Of a DNA stretch of 64,000 nucleotides, positions 1 through 9,331 are shown in pieces. Positions within the stretch are counted from its first letter, which is position 1. Each line of letters begins with the position of its first letter. This stretch comes from UBA6170 sp942491385 (GTDB lineage Bacteria; Chloroflexota; Anaerolineae; Anaerolineales; Anaerolineaceae): contig CALOAF010000005.1 in NCBI GenBank assembly GCA_942491385.1, positions 744,001 to 808,000 of the forward strand. The letters are read 5' to 3'. Position numbers and translations under genes: made by a program. The notes beneath the pieces are model-generated. The model worked only from the letters and a program-made list of their open reading frames with translations. It was not told the DNA's origin and did no database searches.

Positions 1-1081
1 CCAATTTTCCTAATGTACGGATATCGCGACTACCGGTTGCGTGATCAACACCACCAGCTACCAGGAACAAGGTGCCTTTGTAGAGCGCATGCGCCAGTAG
101 GAAAAGCATGGCTGTTTTTACCGACAGAGTAGTACCTAAGCCCAGCAGAAAAACCATACCACCCAAGGAAGAGACGGTTGTATAAGCCAATAACTTTTTA
201 AGGTCGGTCTGACCAATTGCCAGAACCGCGCCCCCAACCAGGGTCAGCAGCCCCACCCAAGGAACAACCTGGCTCCAGAGCGCTAAACCCCCCAATACCG
301 GGAATAATCTTGCTAATAGATAAACCCCTGCTTTGACCATGGTGGCCGAGTGCAGGTAAGCACTAACTGGTGTTGGGGCTTCCATCGCATTTGGCAACCA
401 GAAGTGGAATGGGAATTGGGCAGATTTGGTCATGGCACCCAGCAGAATCAGGATGAAAGCTGCTGGAGCCAAGGCACTTTCCTGCACCATGGTCGGATTT
501 TGCAACCACAGGCTGATCTCGTAACTGCCTGTGATCTGACCCAGTAACACCAGACCCGCCAACATCGCCAGACCACCCGCACCCGTCACCAGTAATGCCT
601 GCCAGGCAGCCGCCCGGGCACTTTCGTATTCAAATTTATATCCGATCAGGAAATAGGAAGAGATGCTGGTTAGCTCCCAAAATACGAACAACAACAGCGC
701 ATTTCCACTGGTTACCACGCCTAGCATGGAAGCCATGAAAATGATCACCCACAAGAAAAATCGCTCCAGATAAGGATCATCTCGTAAATACTCGCCACCA
801 TACAGGATCACCAACAGTCCAATGCCGGCAATCAGCATGGACATTAGAAACCCCAAACCATCGAGCGTGAATGTCATCCATAAACCCATGCTGGGCACCC
901 AGGGAAATTGAATGGTAGGTGCGTTGACTGTATCAGCTTGCAATAACAGGATTTGAATAACAACCGCCAATGGATAAAGAGCCAATACAAAAGCGGCTCT
1001 GTGTTTCAAAAGACGTGTCAGGAAGGGAGCGATCAATGCTATGAGAAAACCAGCAAGAATGCTGAAGCTAAGGGCGGTCAT
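1..1081 (-). CDS. mrpA: MrpA-type Na+/H+ antiporter subunit A, partial
   Basis: This is the N-terminal 360 codons of a large polytopic membrane protein read leftward. It starts with ATG at 1081 and runs off the window, so the rest is not visible. Family marks are a conserved Glu in FWELTS (about residue 135), the segment KSAQFPFHFWLP (about 217 on) followed by a His in SAYLHSATMVKAG, and ALYKGTLFLVAG then VDHATG near the edge. ALYK with VDHATG points to MrpA rather than NuoL or NuoM. Mrp complexes exchange Na+ for protons across the cytoplasmic membrane. The other subunits would lie beyond the left edge. An AGGA lies about 11 bases before the start. A respiratory NuoL homologue is the weaker alternative. 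Confidence 0.8.
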   Translation of the reverse strand, partial: MTALSFSILAGFLIALIAPFLTRLLKHRAAFVLALYPLAVVIQILLLQADTVNAPTIQFPWVPSMGLWMTFTLDGLGFLMSMLIAGIGLLVILYGGEYLRDDPYLERFFLWVIIFMASMLGVVTSGNALLLFVFWELTSISSYFLIGYKFEYESARAAAWQALLVTGAGGLAMLAGLVLLGQITGSYEISLWLQNPTMVQESALAPAAFILILLGAMTKSAQFPFHFWLPNAMEAPTPVSAYLHSATMVKAGVYLLARLFPVLGGLALWSQVVPWVGLLTLVGGAVLAIGQTDLKKLLAYTTVSSLGGMVFLLGLGTTLSVKTAMLFLLAHALYKGTLFLVAGGVDHATGSRDIRTLGKL

Positions 1082-1320
1082 TAAGTAGTGATTTCCTATT
1101 AAGTCCTTATTTGATTGAATATGTCATGCCTGAGTTGGAGCTTGTTCCAATCTTGCTCCAAATGCCACCTCTCGCGAGACGTTTGAGTTTAATTATAATG
1201 GCATTTTATGACCATATTCTACTGTTGCATAAGATTATAATGATTCAGCGTTTTTTGTCCCTGGCTATGATTCAAAGGGAATTTGGTCAAAAAAATTCTG
1301 TGGTTTGAAATTAAAACAGA

Positions 1321-1349
1321 AAACCCGGAAGATTGACTCCCGGGTTTCT
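1321..1349 (-). terminator. Intrinsic terminator after the small secreted protein gene
   Basis: AAACCCGG and CCGGGTTT form an inverted repeat around a ten-base spacer. On the minus strand the hairpin is followed by a T-rich stretch, and it lies 30 bases past the stop of the leftward gene 1377-1913. The rest of the stretch 1082-1376 holds no gene I can support. Confidence 0.6.
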
Positions 1350-1376
1350 TCACTCATTAAATCTGGTTGAAAAGGC

Positions 1377-1913
1377 TTATTTCTTGTTGCCTTTTCCGTT
1401 CGATTTTTCTTTATTTTTCAATGCATGTTCTGGTGGACCGACTTTTTCAGGTTTTCCAATTTTTAAGGTTTTGCCTTCTTCAAGTTGGGTTTGTTTGGCT
1501 TGTTTGAAGAGCCAGCCAATTCCACCCTGCATACCGGGATGCATATACAGACTCATGTAATATTCGCCCCAGCCCATTTCTTTGGCTGCCATTAATACAT
1601 CCAGCAAAGCAGATGAATCCAAATCAGCTTGTTCACCCTCTCCAAGATCAAGAGTGAGTAATCGATATGCTTTCGCAATTTCACCAAGACCGTAACCTTC
1701 TGCTTGCAAATCAAGAATTTCTAGTTCAGTCAGTCCAGTTAAATCGGCCAGGAAAGCAATCACAGGATTGTGATCGTTTGTTTCCTCCTCTGAAAGAGTA
1801 ATCTCCTCTTCAGGTGGTTCGCCTTCGTCTGCTGAGACCATGCCAAAAGTACCGACAAACAGTCCCATAATGAGACAGACGGAAAAAAGTAGTCGAAAAA
1901 TTTTCATAGGCAA
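1377..1913 (-). CDS. Small secreted protein of unknown function
   Basis: The 178-residue product starts MPMKIFRLLF and has a clear Sec signal peptide, with cleavage likely after VSA near residue 28. The mature protein opens with an acidic Glu-rich stretch. A helical middle part follows (about residues 48-85) with GLTELEILDL and GYGLGEIAKAY, and the C terminus is lysine-rich (KNKEKSNGKGNKK). No enzyme motif is visible. It appears to be a single-gene unit with its own terminator. Similar LGEIAKAY-type secreted proteins occur, as far as I recall, in Anaerolineae, but I know of no function. The gene itself is convincing. The function is unknown. Confidence 0.75.
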   Translation of the reverse strand: MPMKIFRLLFSVCLIMGLFVGTFGMVSADEGEPPEEEITLSEEETNDHNPVIAFLADLTGLTELEILDLQAEGYGLGEIAKAYRLLTLDLGEGEQADLDSSALLDVLMAAKEMGWGEYYMSLYMHPGMQGGIGWLFKQAKQTQLEEGKTLKIGKPEKVGPPEHALKNKEKSNGKGNKK

Positions 1914-2005
1914 ATCCTTTCTCTAGTTGAGAACTTAGTATAACCAAGCATACAATGAGGAAAGACAACAAGCGGCTGTCTATACAACGGACCTTTCAAA
2001 ATGAA

Positions 2006-2878
2006 TTAATAATGCGGGTGCTTTTCGTCCACCTTGGATAAGGCATAGGATGAAATTGCCCCAACCACAAAAAGCACAGCACAAACCAAAATGGTCCAAC
2101 CGCTGACACCACCGGGAATAATAGCGATGGTAGACCCCACTACCACGCCTAAAATGAAATGGTACATAAAGGTGTAAGCTTTTTTGAAAAACAAGTTGAT
2201 CAGCTTGGCGAAGACCAGAACACAGACGACCACACCGATGATCAAGGGAATGATAATGCCAAAATCCAGTTGGCGGATACCACTGGCCATTGGTTGATAT
2301 AAGCCCAAATAGATCAGGAAATTGGACGGGCTCATGCCGGGAACAACCAGCCCTAACCCAAAAATGAAGCCACTTAATAACCAGGTGAACAGATTGGTGG
2401 TGATATTTCCAGCGGTGATCGTTTCACCCCAGCGCATGAAAGCCAGTGTTGCGGCTGCAAACACCAGTAATACCAGCCAATGCCAGGGTTTCCGTCCTTT
2501 TTTCCCAGCAGTCTTAAACAAAGAAGGAAAAGTTCCAACAATAAAGCCTACAAAAAGCCAGATGAATTGGGCTGGGTAAACATCAAAAGCAAACTCAACC
2601 ACCGCCGAGAAAGCCACCACGCCAATGACACCGCCAATTCCAATCGGCAGGAAAAAGAGAACATTTTTCCAAAATTTATGAAAAATGTTTGCCAGAAAAC
2701 CCACTAGCGGCTCATAAATACCAAATACAACTGCCAGCACGCCACCAGACATGCCCGGCAGAATAGCGCCAATTCCAATTAACACGCCTTTCAACATGCG
2801 CAAGACCCAATCAAGGCTGTTTGCAGGTGTTAGTGCAGTTTGGAGAGATGATTTTAAGGTTGGTTTGGTAGGAGTCAT
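2006..2878 (-). CDS. DUF368 membrane protein, PopT-type undecaprenyl phosphate translocase candidate
   Basis: The 290-residue polytopic protein carries the DUF368 signature near its N terminus: KGVLIGIGAILPGMSGG and then a second, related GLGLVVPGMSPSNFL in the C-terminal half. This gives the family's internal repeat. About eight hydrophobic segments are visible. DUF368 proteins have been shown in other bacteria (PopT) to recycle the undecaprenyl phosphate carrier across the cytoplasmic membrane. The same role here is by family only. The reading frame extends upstream to a TTG at 2917. The ATG at 2878 is preferred because the TTG has its G-rich stretch directly against it, with no spacing, and the ATG fits the domain edge better. 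Confidence 0.85.
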   Translation of the reverse strand: MTPTKPTLKSSLQTALTPANSLDWVLRMLKGVLIGIGAILPGMSGGVLAVVFGIYEPLVGFLANIFHKFWKNVLFFLPIGIGGVIGVVAFSAVVEFAFDVYPAQFIWLFVGFIVGTFPSLFKTAGKKGRKPWHWLVLLVFAAATLAFMRWGETITAGNITTNLFTWLLSGFIFGLGLVVPGMSPSNFLIYLGLYQPMASGIRQLDFGIIIPLIIGVVVCVLVFAKLINLFFKKAYTFMYHFILGVVVGSTIAIIPGGVSGWTILVCAVLFVVGAISSYALSKVDEKHPHY

Positions 2879-2962
2879 GCGAAAATCCCATTTCAAATAG
2901 TAATGTGCCGGTGGCAACCCCCTGATTGTACATGAGAAATGCGTAGAATGGCAAGAGGTGAT

Positions 2963-3030
2963 TTTTAGGACATTTTTATTTTGCTGTGACAGAGAAAAGT
3001 TTTAGGACATTTCTATCTTGCCCTGACAGA
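2963..3030. repeat. Two tandem 31-bp imperfect repeats resembling transposon end sites
   Basis: A 31-base unit beginning TTTTAGGACATTT and ending TGACAGA occurs at 2963-2993 and again at 3000-3030, with 27 of 31 positions identical and a 37-base period. The unit lies between divergent genes. Reversed, it begins TCTGTCA and ends with TGTCCTAAAA. Repeated sites of this kind near the termini are typical of several IS families. No transposase gene or second end is present, so this would be a relic. A regulatory double site is the alternative. Confidence 0.5.
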
Positions 3031-3141
3031 AAACGTCTCCAATAGGATTTTCACCTATTGCAGAAAATCAAGAAATTGTTTCATTGAGAAGAGCTTTCTA
3101 AAACCATTTATAATAGAGAAAATTCCCAAAATTATATTTCC

Positions 3142-4737
3142 ATGAAAACCAAACTTTGTTTATTTATTTTCATATTCATTCTTACCAGTTGTTCAGCTGT
3201 GCGAGATCAGTTGAACCCTTCACTCAGCGTGCCAACGCAACAATCTACAACGACCCTGCAGACTGAGAGCACCTCAACGTTTCCGTTTACTCCAACAAAC
3301 CCAGTTGCGACCATCACCCCACTGCCAACCCGCGTCACACTAACCACTGACCCACCCTATGACCCGCCAGCGGACTGGATACTGGTATCCGATTCTACTC
3401 TTGGATTTGCTATGAAGATCCCCAATAACTGGGAATCACTTGAACCTAAATCCTGGAGTGGTATGGATGCTGCGTTGCATTATTCCCAGCACGACAATCA
3501 CGCAGCTGGTCCCAATGCAGTCTGTCTGATGGAAGCAAACACTAACCCAGGCATAGGCAACCAGCCAACTCTGCAATTATGGAACAATAACAATGGTTTT
3601 TATGGCTGTGAGATCATCCCCTCTGAAGATGCCAGTGATCCTGACGCAATTTTATTGGTCTGGTATCCCTGGGACATGGACCCTGGTTTTATTCTGGAGG
3701 TCACCTTAAGCCCACGCTATGTGAACCCCATTAAAAATGGATTCCAAACCTTGGCATCAGATATGATCATGACACCAACAGTGGGTCAATCTTCCTCGAA
3801 CCTGCCTGAATATCAGGTCTCAGAATATGCTGGCCTGCAATTCGAAGAATATCGGATCACCAGCGCAGAATGGTATCAGAAACATGATGTGGAAGCTTTT
3901 GCCAGACTTTTACCGGGAGAGGTGCGCAAGCGCAGGGAAGAAATTTCAAACAACTGGAAACAACAAATCCCTTCCATCAATCAGCAACTTGCTCTATTTG
4001 GAATTCACATCAGTGGATGTAGCCAGGCCGAGTGCAACATACCAATACTGGAATTTGGAGAGGTATATCCTGATCAAAAGCCGATACCCCTCCTGCGATT
4101 GGGAGATCTGGTAATCAATCAATCGGGAACGAGATTTTTCCTCCCGGTATATGAATTCGACACCTATAGAAAGTACATGATTAGCGAGAATGGCATCGAG
4201 AGGGATGATTTCTCAGCTTTTTATTCCAGTCTGGGTTTCGTTTCTACCCATGCATTTATTGGTGATGACCACATCTATCTCCAATATGATCAGGATTATT
4301 TGGCTGGGGCTGGGTATTCTCTGAGTTTGCAGGTTTTTCGCAATGATGATCTGATTTTCACTTACACAATTTTGCCTCCTAACCCAGCCAGCGGTCCGGT
4401 ACGGGGACTCTACGTCTATCAGAACCATTGGTATCTTGAAGTTGCCGATGTGCTGATCCGGGATGGGGTGGTCCTCAACGATGAAACCAGTGTCAGCGAG
4501 ATGTTCACGTTCCATTTCCTGAATGAGAAACCTTTTTACTTCTATCGCCAGGCGGAAAACATCCACATCTCGTATGCGGGTGAGACGCTTCCCATACACT
4601 ACCAGAGCGTGATCCACGAACCGATGTGCTGTTCGGGTGGAATGACCAACATGTCAATGGCATACAATGCTTTAGGGTTCTATGCCCTCCGCGATGGCAG
4701 CTGGTTCTACGTGCTCATCACCCCACTCAACCCATAA
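3142..4737 (+). CDS. Secreted lipoprotein of unknown function
   Basis: The 531-residue protein begins with a lipoprotein signal peptide ending in the lipobox LTSC (Cys at about residue 17). A Thr/Ser/Pro-rich linker runs to about residue 75, as in many Anaerolineae exported lipoproteins. The first globular part (about 80-215) opens with WILVSDSTLGFAMKIPNNWE, a pattern seen in PsbP/MOG1-like beta-sheet domains. The rest is beta-rich and unfamiliar to me. A TATAAT at 3109-3114 with TTGAGA 19 bases upstream is a plausible promoter. The gene is single, and no partner suggests a role. Confidence 0.7.
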   Translation: MKTKLCLFIFIFILTSCSAVRDQLNPSLSVPTQQSTTTLQTESTSTFPFTPTNPVATITPLPTRVTLTTDPPYDPPADWILVSDSTLGFAMKIPNNWESLEPKSWSGMDAALHYSQHDNHAAGPNAVCLMEANTNPGIGNQPTLQLWNNNNGFYGCEIIPSEDASDPDAILLVWYPWDMDPGFILEVTLSPRYVNPIKNGFQTLASDMIMTPTVGQSSSNLPEYQVSEYAGLQFEEYRITSAEWYQKHDVEAFARLLPGEVRKRREEISNNWKQQIPSINQQLALFGIHISGCSQAECNIPILEFGEVYPDQKPIPLLRLGDLVINQSGTRFFLPVYEFDTYRKYMISENGIERDDFSAFYSSLGFVSTHAFIGDDHIYLQYDQDYLAGAGYSLSLQVFRNDDLIFTYTILPPNPASGPVRGLYVYQNHWYLEVADVLIRDGVVLNDETSVSEMFTFHFLNEKPFYFYRQAENIHISYAGETLPIHYQSVIHEPMCCSGGMTNMSMAYNALGFYALRDGSWFYVLITPLNP

Positions 4738-4830
4738 AGATAAGACTAATTTTGCAAGTGCGCGACCCAAAGGGAATGCGACTCGAAATGTATAATATGA
4801 TTGCCTGTGATTCCAATCCAGGAGTTATCT

Positions 4831-5301
4831 ATGAACCGAAAGATGCGCAGAAAAGAACGTCAAATGTCAAAGCAAGCCGCTGTGAAGCTATTAGAACATG
4901 GCGAGTATGGGGTGCTGTCCAGCGTGGATGAGGATGGCCAACCCTATGGTGTCCCGCTAAATTATGTATATGACGGCAAAGACGGTATTTATTTCCATTG
5001 CGCCAAAGAAGGACACAAACTGGATAATTTGAAGAACCAACCCAGGGTTTGTTTCACGGTAGTCGGCGATCACCAGATCATGGATTGGGAATTCTCTACC
5101 GCTTATGAGAGTGTAATTGTCTTCGGGTCTGTCGAAGCAGTGGATGGGGATGAAAAATATCGGGGACTCAAAATGCTTGCCCTGAAATATAGCCCGAATT
5201 ATATGGATAAGTTCGAGAATGAAATTGGGAAAGATATGCTTCCCACGCAGGTGATGAAAATTCTTGTCAAGCAGTTGACAGGTAAAGAACGCAAGATTTA
5301 G
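4831..5301 (+). CDS. Pyridoxamine 5'-phosphate oxidase-like flavin-binding protein (NimA type)
   Basis: The 156-residue product has the split-barrel flavin-binding fold: LEHGEYGVLSSVDEDGQPYGVPLNYVY (quoted only as the region about residues 22-48), a YFHCAKEGHKLDNL segment (about 56-69) and PRVCFTVVGD. The HCAKEGHK-type stretch is typical of the NimA/COG3467 branch, which binds FMN or a related cofactor and is linked to nitroimidazole reduction or unknown redox roles. The ATG at 4831 is chosen over an upstream TTG because AGGAG lies seven bases before it. A TATAAT at 4791-4796 would start a short leader. The exact substrate cannot be told. Confidence 0.82.
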   Translation: MNRKMRRKERQMSKQAAVKLLEHGEYGVLSSVDEDGQPYGVPLNYVYDGKDGIYFHCAKEGHKLDNLKNQPRVCFTVVGDHQIMDWEFSTAYESVIVFGSVEAVDGDEKYRGLKMLALKYSPNYMDKFENEIGKDMLPTQVMKILVKQLTGKERKI

Positions 5302-5408
5302 TTGAGTGGTTGAGTTTTGAGGGTTGAGGTTTGAGTAGTTGAGTTTAGAGAATTTAGTATGGACGGGTGAATGACCCCTATGACCCAACCCCTGAATCCT
5401 AGATCCTC
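5302..5408. repeat. Degenerate TTGAG/TTTAG low-complexity repeat
   Basis: The gap holds reiterated variants of GTTGAGTTTTGAG and GTTTGAG on the plus strand, followed by GACGGGT and then GAATCCTAGATCCT. Related strings recur in other gaps of this window (7955-8005, 23325-23375, 60412-60450 and, inverted, 60600-60630). The function is unknown. Confidence 0.55.
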
Positions 5409-6974
5409 TCACCTCTCCCAATAACAAATATAGCCTTCAGCATTTTCAAAAACCACATCACAGTACTGCCTGATAGCGGACAAATATGCGTCAGTTTCAT
5501 CCCCATATTCGTATACCGGATCCTGGCGGAAGAGAACCAGGTAAGCTTCCTCTGCGGATAAATTGATCACCCCTCTGGCTGCTTTCGGTAGATCCAATCG
5601 ATAGGGAAATCGACCGGTATGGAAGAGTAGAAAAGCATCTTTATTGGAAGCCATAACGATATTCTCATTCAGTAGAGTTACCTCCTGAATCAGCTCCGAA
5701 TCCTCCCAAAGTTTGCTGGTATAACCCATCCCATAATGATTTTGGTCATAGAGAAATGCTTGTAGAGTGCCATGAAAATACAGAATAGAAATTATTGTAT
5801 ATAGCAGGAACAGCCACTCAAAGAGTCGCAACCACTTATATGAATAAAGTCGTGGAAGCGAAAAAATTGCCCCTGCGAGCAGGATGCTTGAGAAAAAGAT
5901 TGGGCTGAGTAATCGACGATCGACAGCGGGAGCAGCACTGGAGAAGACCGTGCTAAGAATATGAAAACCTAGATAGGCTACCAGAAAGAGCCCAATAGTG
6001 GACAACCACACCAGATGCATTCGCTCGGAGGGTTGTGGAGGGTTTTTCCGATAGGATTTCAACCCTATGATTAGAATAACCATCACCATCACAACACCTA
6101 GCACAAACTTCCATTCTGCAGGCAGGATGTGATTTCCACGCATAATGAAGGGGATCCAATGGGTGATGACTTTCCAAAAATTCTGAATGTAGTCCAAAAA
6201 ATCAAGACGGAGATTCTCTCCAAGCAGAATTCTTCGCCCCCCAAAGGTGGAATTGTTGAGAAAAACAAAAATCGTCCAGGCAAGCGGGATTATGACTGCC
6301 GGCACACCGGCTGGCAACATTCCCCGCAATCGTTTCCAGAATGATCCTGGCATAAACAGCATCGGGATCAAAATGACCACCCCCAGAAACGCGATGCCCG
6401 TATAGCGCGCCAGATAGGATAATCCAGCCAGTAACCCTGCCGCTACCATCCATTTTTTCTTGTCAGAACGCAGCGATTCTACCAACAAAATTAGCGAGCC
6501 ATATCCCAACACAAAGAATACAGCTTCAGACATTGCGCCTGAGAAAACATATATCAAATCAATGGAGAAAACAGATAATGCGGTCACTGCCAGACTGGCA
6601 AGAAATGACCTGGTAAATCGCCAGGTAGCAACACCACTCAGAAATATCGTCATTCCAAACGAGAGCGCATTCAACCAACGGGCTGACTGTAGAGCATCTG
6701 CCCCCAAAGCAATCGGTATGCTCAACAACAAAGAAAACAAAGGCGGATGCCAGGTGAGCAAATCATATCCACCCCCAGGACGTTGAATCACAAGCCCTCT
6801 CCCCTCTGCAAAATTGATCGCGGTCCAGATGTAGGTTGTTGAATCACTGAATCCCCAGGGGCCATAATTCGTCGCATAAAAGATGCTGGCAATGCCGAAT
6901 ATCGCTGCAATACTGATTGCAACATAGAGAATGACATTTTGATGCCTTTCAAATATCTTTACGATTTTCGCCAT
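5409..6974 (-). CDS. GT39/ArnT-like membrane glycosyltransferase
   Basis: The 521-residue polytopic protein has about eleven membrane segments. The first extracytoplasmic loop contains WGFSDSTTYIWTA, with an Asp near residue 44 in the position where GT-C glycosyltransferases carry their catalytic acid, and later LLTWHPPLFSLL. This layout matches the dolichyl- or polyprenyl-phosphate-sugar dependent family 39 (PMT/ArnT-like). Such enzymes move a sugar from a lipid carrier onto a protein or cell-surface acceptor outside the membrane. Donor and acceptor are unknown. The C-terminal 90 residues form a soluble extracytoplasmic part. The gene stands alone, between convergent and divergent neighbours. 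Confidence 0.75.
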   Translation of the reverse strand: MAKIVKIFERHQNVILYVAISIAAIFGIASIFYATNYGPWGFSDSTTYIWTAINFAEGRGLVIQRPGGGYDLLTWHPPLFSLLLSIPIALGADALQSARWLNALSFGMTIFLSGVATWRFTRSFLASLAVTALSVFSIDLIYVFSGAMSEAVFFVLGYGSLILLVESLRSDKKKWMVAAGLLAGLSYLARYTGIAFLGVVILIPMLFMPGSFWKRLRGMLPAGVPAVIIPLAWTIFVFLNNSTFGGRRILLGENLRLDFLDYIQNFWKVITHWIPFIMRGNHILPAEWKFVLGVVMVMVILIIGLKSYRKNPPQPSERMHLVWLSTIGLFLVAYLGFHILSTVFSSAAPAVDRRLLSPIFFSSILLAGAIFSLPRLYSYKWLRLFEWLFLLYTIISILYFHGTLQAFLYDQNHYGMGYTSKLWEDSELIQEVTLLNENIVMASNKDAFLLFHTGRFPYRLDLPKAARGVINLSAEEAYLVLFRQDPVYEYGDETDAYLSAIRQYCDVVFENAEGYICYWER

Positions 6975-7099
6975 CGTTTTCTTTCCATCTCAAGATTCTA
7001 TCCTTGAATATGATTCCTTACGAGGATTATTTTATAGAATCATACCTGAATTTTTGAGAACAACTTCATGAAACTTGTTTGGGATTTTTGAGTTTATTC

Positions 7100-7119
7100 T
7101 ATAATCAAATAAAAATATG
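7100..7119 (+). promoter_or_regulatory. Promoter giving a nearly leaderless mRNA
   Basis: A perfect TATAAT lies at 7100-7105, only eleven bases before the ATG at 7117, and no ribosome binding site is visible. The -35 box is poor (TTTGGG region). Confidence 0.5.
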
Positions 7120-7935
7120 AATGTTGTGATGAAAGAAAGAAAATTAATCGCCAGAGGCCGCACAGCCGAGGTTTACTCCTTGGCTGAAAACCAGGTATTA
7201 AAACTCTTCTTTGATTGGGTTTCTCCGGAATCTGTACAGAAAGAGCATGAGATTACCCGATTGGCTTATCAAGCGGAAGCTCCAGTACCAAAAGTGTATG
7301 ATTTGGTTCAAGAGGAAAACCGACATGGCATTATTTATGAGCGGATTACCGGACCAACCATGTTAAAACTGCTCATCAGCAACCCCTGGCAAGTGAAGCA
7401 ACTCAGCCACGAATTGGCTAACCTGCACTTTACTATTCACCAGATATCCCTGGCCGACATGCCTTCGTACCGGGATCGTTGGTTTGCTGATATTGAAAAG
7501 GTAACGGATCTGCCTGTCGGGGTAAAAGAAATTTTAATTTCTGATGTGGCTCAGATCCCGGAAAGTTACCAACTCTGCCATTTCGACTTTCACCCAGATC
7601 AAGTCGTATATTCTCAACGGGGTGTGGTCATCCTGGATTGGATGACCGCCAGTCGTGGTGATCCAGCAGCAGATGTCGCCAGGACACAAATTTTATTAAC
7701 AATCGGAAAACCACCCGATAGTAGTTGGTGGCTGAGGATATTTGCGGGTATCTTAGGCTACCTGGCGAATTATTATTACCAAAAACGATATCTGGAGCTC
7801 AACCCGGCGATCACCGAAGAAATGATCCGCACCTGGCTGGCTCCTATGGCAGCTGTCCGATTACTGGAAAATATAGAGCTCGAAGCATCCAGGTTGATGA
7901 GAATGATTAGTATGCACACAATTGAAAGGTCTTAG
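7117..7935 (+). CDS. Aminoglycoside phosphotransferase-family (APH) kinase-like protein
   Basis: The 272-residue soluble protein shows the APH fold. A nucleotide-binding Lys is likely in VLKLFF (K29). The catalytic loop is HFDFHPDQVV (residues 155-164, with Asp157 as base), and the metal-binding ILDWMTASRGDPAADVART follows (Asp174). The family phosphorylates small molecules such as aminoglycosides, choline, homoserine or sugars, and sequence alone does not give the substrate. The start is read as leaderless because the -10 box lies so near. The gene is convergent with the MFS gene downstream, with which it shares a terminator region. Confidence 0.82.
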   Translation: MNVVMKERKLIARGRTAEVYSLAENQVLKLFFDWVSPESVQKEHEITRLAYQAEAPVPKVYDLVQEENRHGIIYERITGPTMLKLLISNPWQVKQLSHELANLHFTIHQISLADMPSYRDRWFADIEKVTDLPVGVKEILISDVAQIPESYQLCHFDFHPDQVVYSQRGVVILDWMTASRGDPAADVARTQILLTIGKPPDSSWWLRIFAGILGYLANYYYQKRYLELNPAITEEMIRTWLAPMAAVRLLENIELEASRLMRMISMHTIERS

Positions 7936-8012
7936 CTGGTAGAACTCAGTGCGACCTGTCCTGACCCGTCCTGAATTCTGAATCCTCAAAACTCAAACCT
8001 AAACCATACCCC

Positions 8013-8045
8013 CTTCAAGAACTCAACACTTCTTGGGGTTTTTTT
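8013..8045 (+). terminator. Intrinsic terminator for the APH-like gene
   Basis: CTTCAAGAA and TTCTTGGGG pair (two G-U pairs) around an eight-base loop, followed by seven T residues at 8039-8045. The hairpin overlaps the last codons of the convergent MFS gene. Confidence 0.55.
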
Positions 8046-9313
8046 CTGGTAAAGATCGATTCTTTCCCCCGCAGGAAGAAGAACCAATAAAGATAAATAG
8101 AGAGCGCATACATTACCATCGTGCCGATGAAGGCTGGGCGAAAACCATAATTTACCTGAATCCAGCCACTAATGGATGGGCTGAAAGCCCAGCCAAAACT
8201 ATTAGCCATACTGACCAGACTGGCAATTGTAGCCCGTGCTTGTGGCTCAACTTGTTCCATCACAAATGTTTGATACACCGGACCACTCATATTCATCAGC
8301 GCTAACCGGATAAAATATGCGCCAGCACTCAAGGCAAACCAGGGAGAAAAACCAAGAATGAAGAGAAAAGGTATCGATAGCCCTTGAGTCATCACTACCA
8401 CTTCGATCTTCCCAAATTTATCAGCCAAAACAGGTGCAATGATCAATCCCACTCCCATAGCCAGAGAACCCCAGGCAAAAATTGTACCAATCACTGGGTC
8501 AGGTTGATTATGCACATTTCTGAAGAAAATATTCATAAATGGCATGATCAGTCCTGCGCCGATTGAGGTGATCAACATCGGAATAACCAGACGCGATAAG
8601 AGTCCAGCATGATCTTTCAAGTAGGACAGCGGCGCTAGAGAGGAGCGTTCACTAAGCTTTAAATTAGGTCGGCGCAATAGCAGAAGCGGGAGCACCCCAA
8701 TCACTGCCAGAACTGCTGTACCAATTAACGCTGCACCGTAAGCTGTTGAGCTGATGGCGTCAACCTGGAAGGTTGTTCCCATCCAACCTGGCAGGTAACC
8801 ACCAATCCAGTTGCCTACAAACCCGGCTGCCATCGTTAACCCGGATCCAAAACTGAACAGATACGTTCTCTCCGTTTCACTGCTATTTTCCATCAAGAAT
8901 GGTCCCATCGTGACCGATGAAATACTCATCCCTAACCCAAACACAATGTTGAGAGCCACCAAAACCCACGCTTTTGGAAAACTAACCATAATGACCACTG
9001 AAAGTGCCACCAAAACTGTACTGCTCACCAGGGAAAGCTTGCGGCCCAATCGATCTGCCAGATAGCCCATCGGCAAAGCAGCCAATAGTGCGGTCAGATT
9101 ATGCACGGTGATCATTGTGCCCAGCAAAGCCTCATCATATCCCAGGCTAAGCACAAAGAAATTAAATATTAAACGGCGCACACCCATGGCCGCGCCAAAT
9201 ATGATCGTGAACACTAAATACATCCGCGCATTCCAACGAAATGAACGTAATTTGGACCCATACGTTTGCAAAACGGATGTTGATTTCCTTTTGAATTGTT
9301 TTAAATTATCCAT
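8015..9313 (-). CDS. MFS transporter, probable drug or metabolite exporter
   Basis: The 432-residue protein has twelve membrane segments and the major facilitator motif A between helices 2 and 3 (MGYLADRLGRKLSLV, about residues 81-95). It follows the ArsR-like regulator gene by 18 bases on the same strand, so the two are almost surely co-transcribed. This pairing (regulator then exporter) is usual for efflux systems answering to a small-molecule signal. The substrate is unknown. It starts with ATG at 9313. The end overlaps a terminator serving the opposite strand. Confidence 0.85.
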   Translation of the reverse strand: MDNLKQFKRKSTSVLQTYGSKLRSFRWNARMYLVFTIIFGAAMGVRRLIFNFFVLSLGYDEALLGTMITVHNLTALLAALPMGYLADRLGRKLSLVSSTVLVALSVVIMVSFPKAWVLVALNIVFGLGMSISSVTMGPFLMENSSETERTYLFSFGSGLTMAAGFVGNWIGGYLPGWMGTTFQVDAISSTAYGAALIGTAVLAVIGVLPLLLLRRPNLKLSERSSLAPLSYLKDHAGLLSRLVIPMLITSIGAGLIMPFMNIFFRNVHNQPDPVIGTIFAWGSLAMGVGLIIAPVLADKFGKIEVVVMTQGLSIPFLFILGFSPWFALSAGAYFIRLALMNMSGPVYQTFVMEQVEPQARATIASLVSMANSFGWAFSPSISGWIQVNYGFRPAFIGTMVMYALSIYLYWFFFLRGKESIFTRKKPQEVLSS

Positions 9314-9331
9314 TTTCTACCAATAATCCAC

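Noticed and set aside
3040..3060. CAATAGG/CCTATTG hairpin as terminator
   Set aside because: Short stem, no T run, and placed upstream of divergent genes rather than after a stop.
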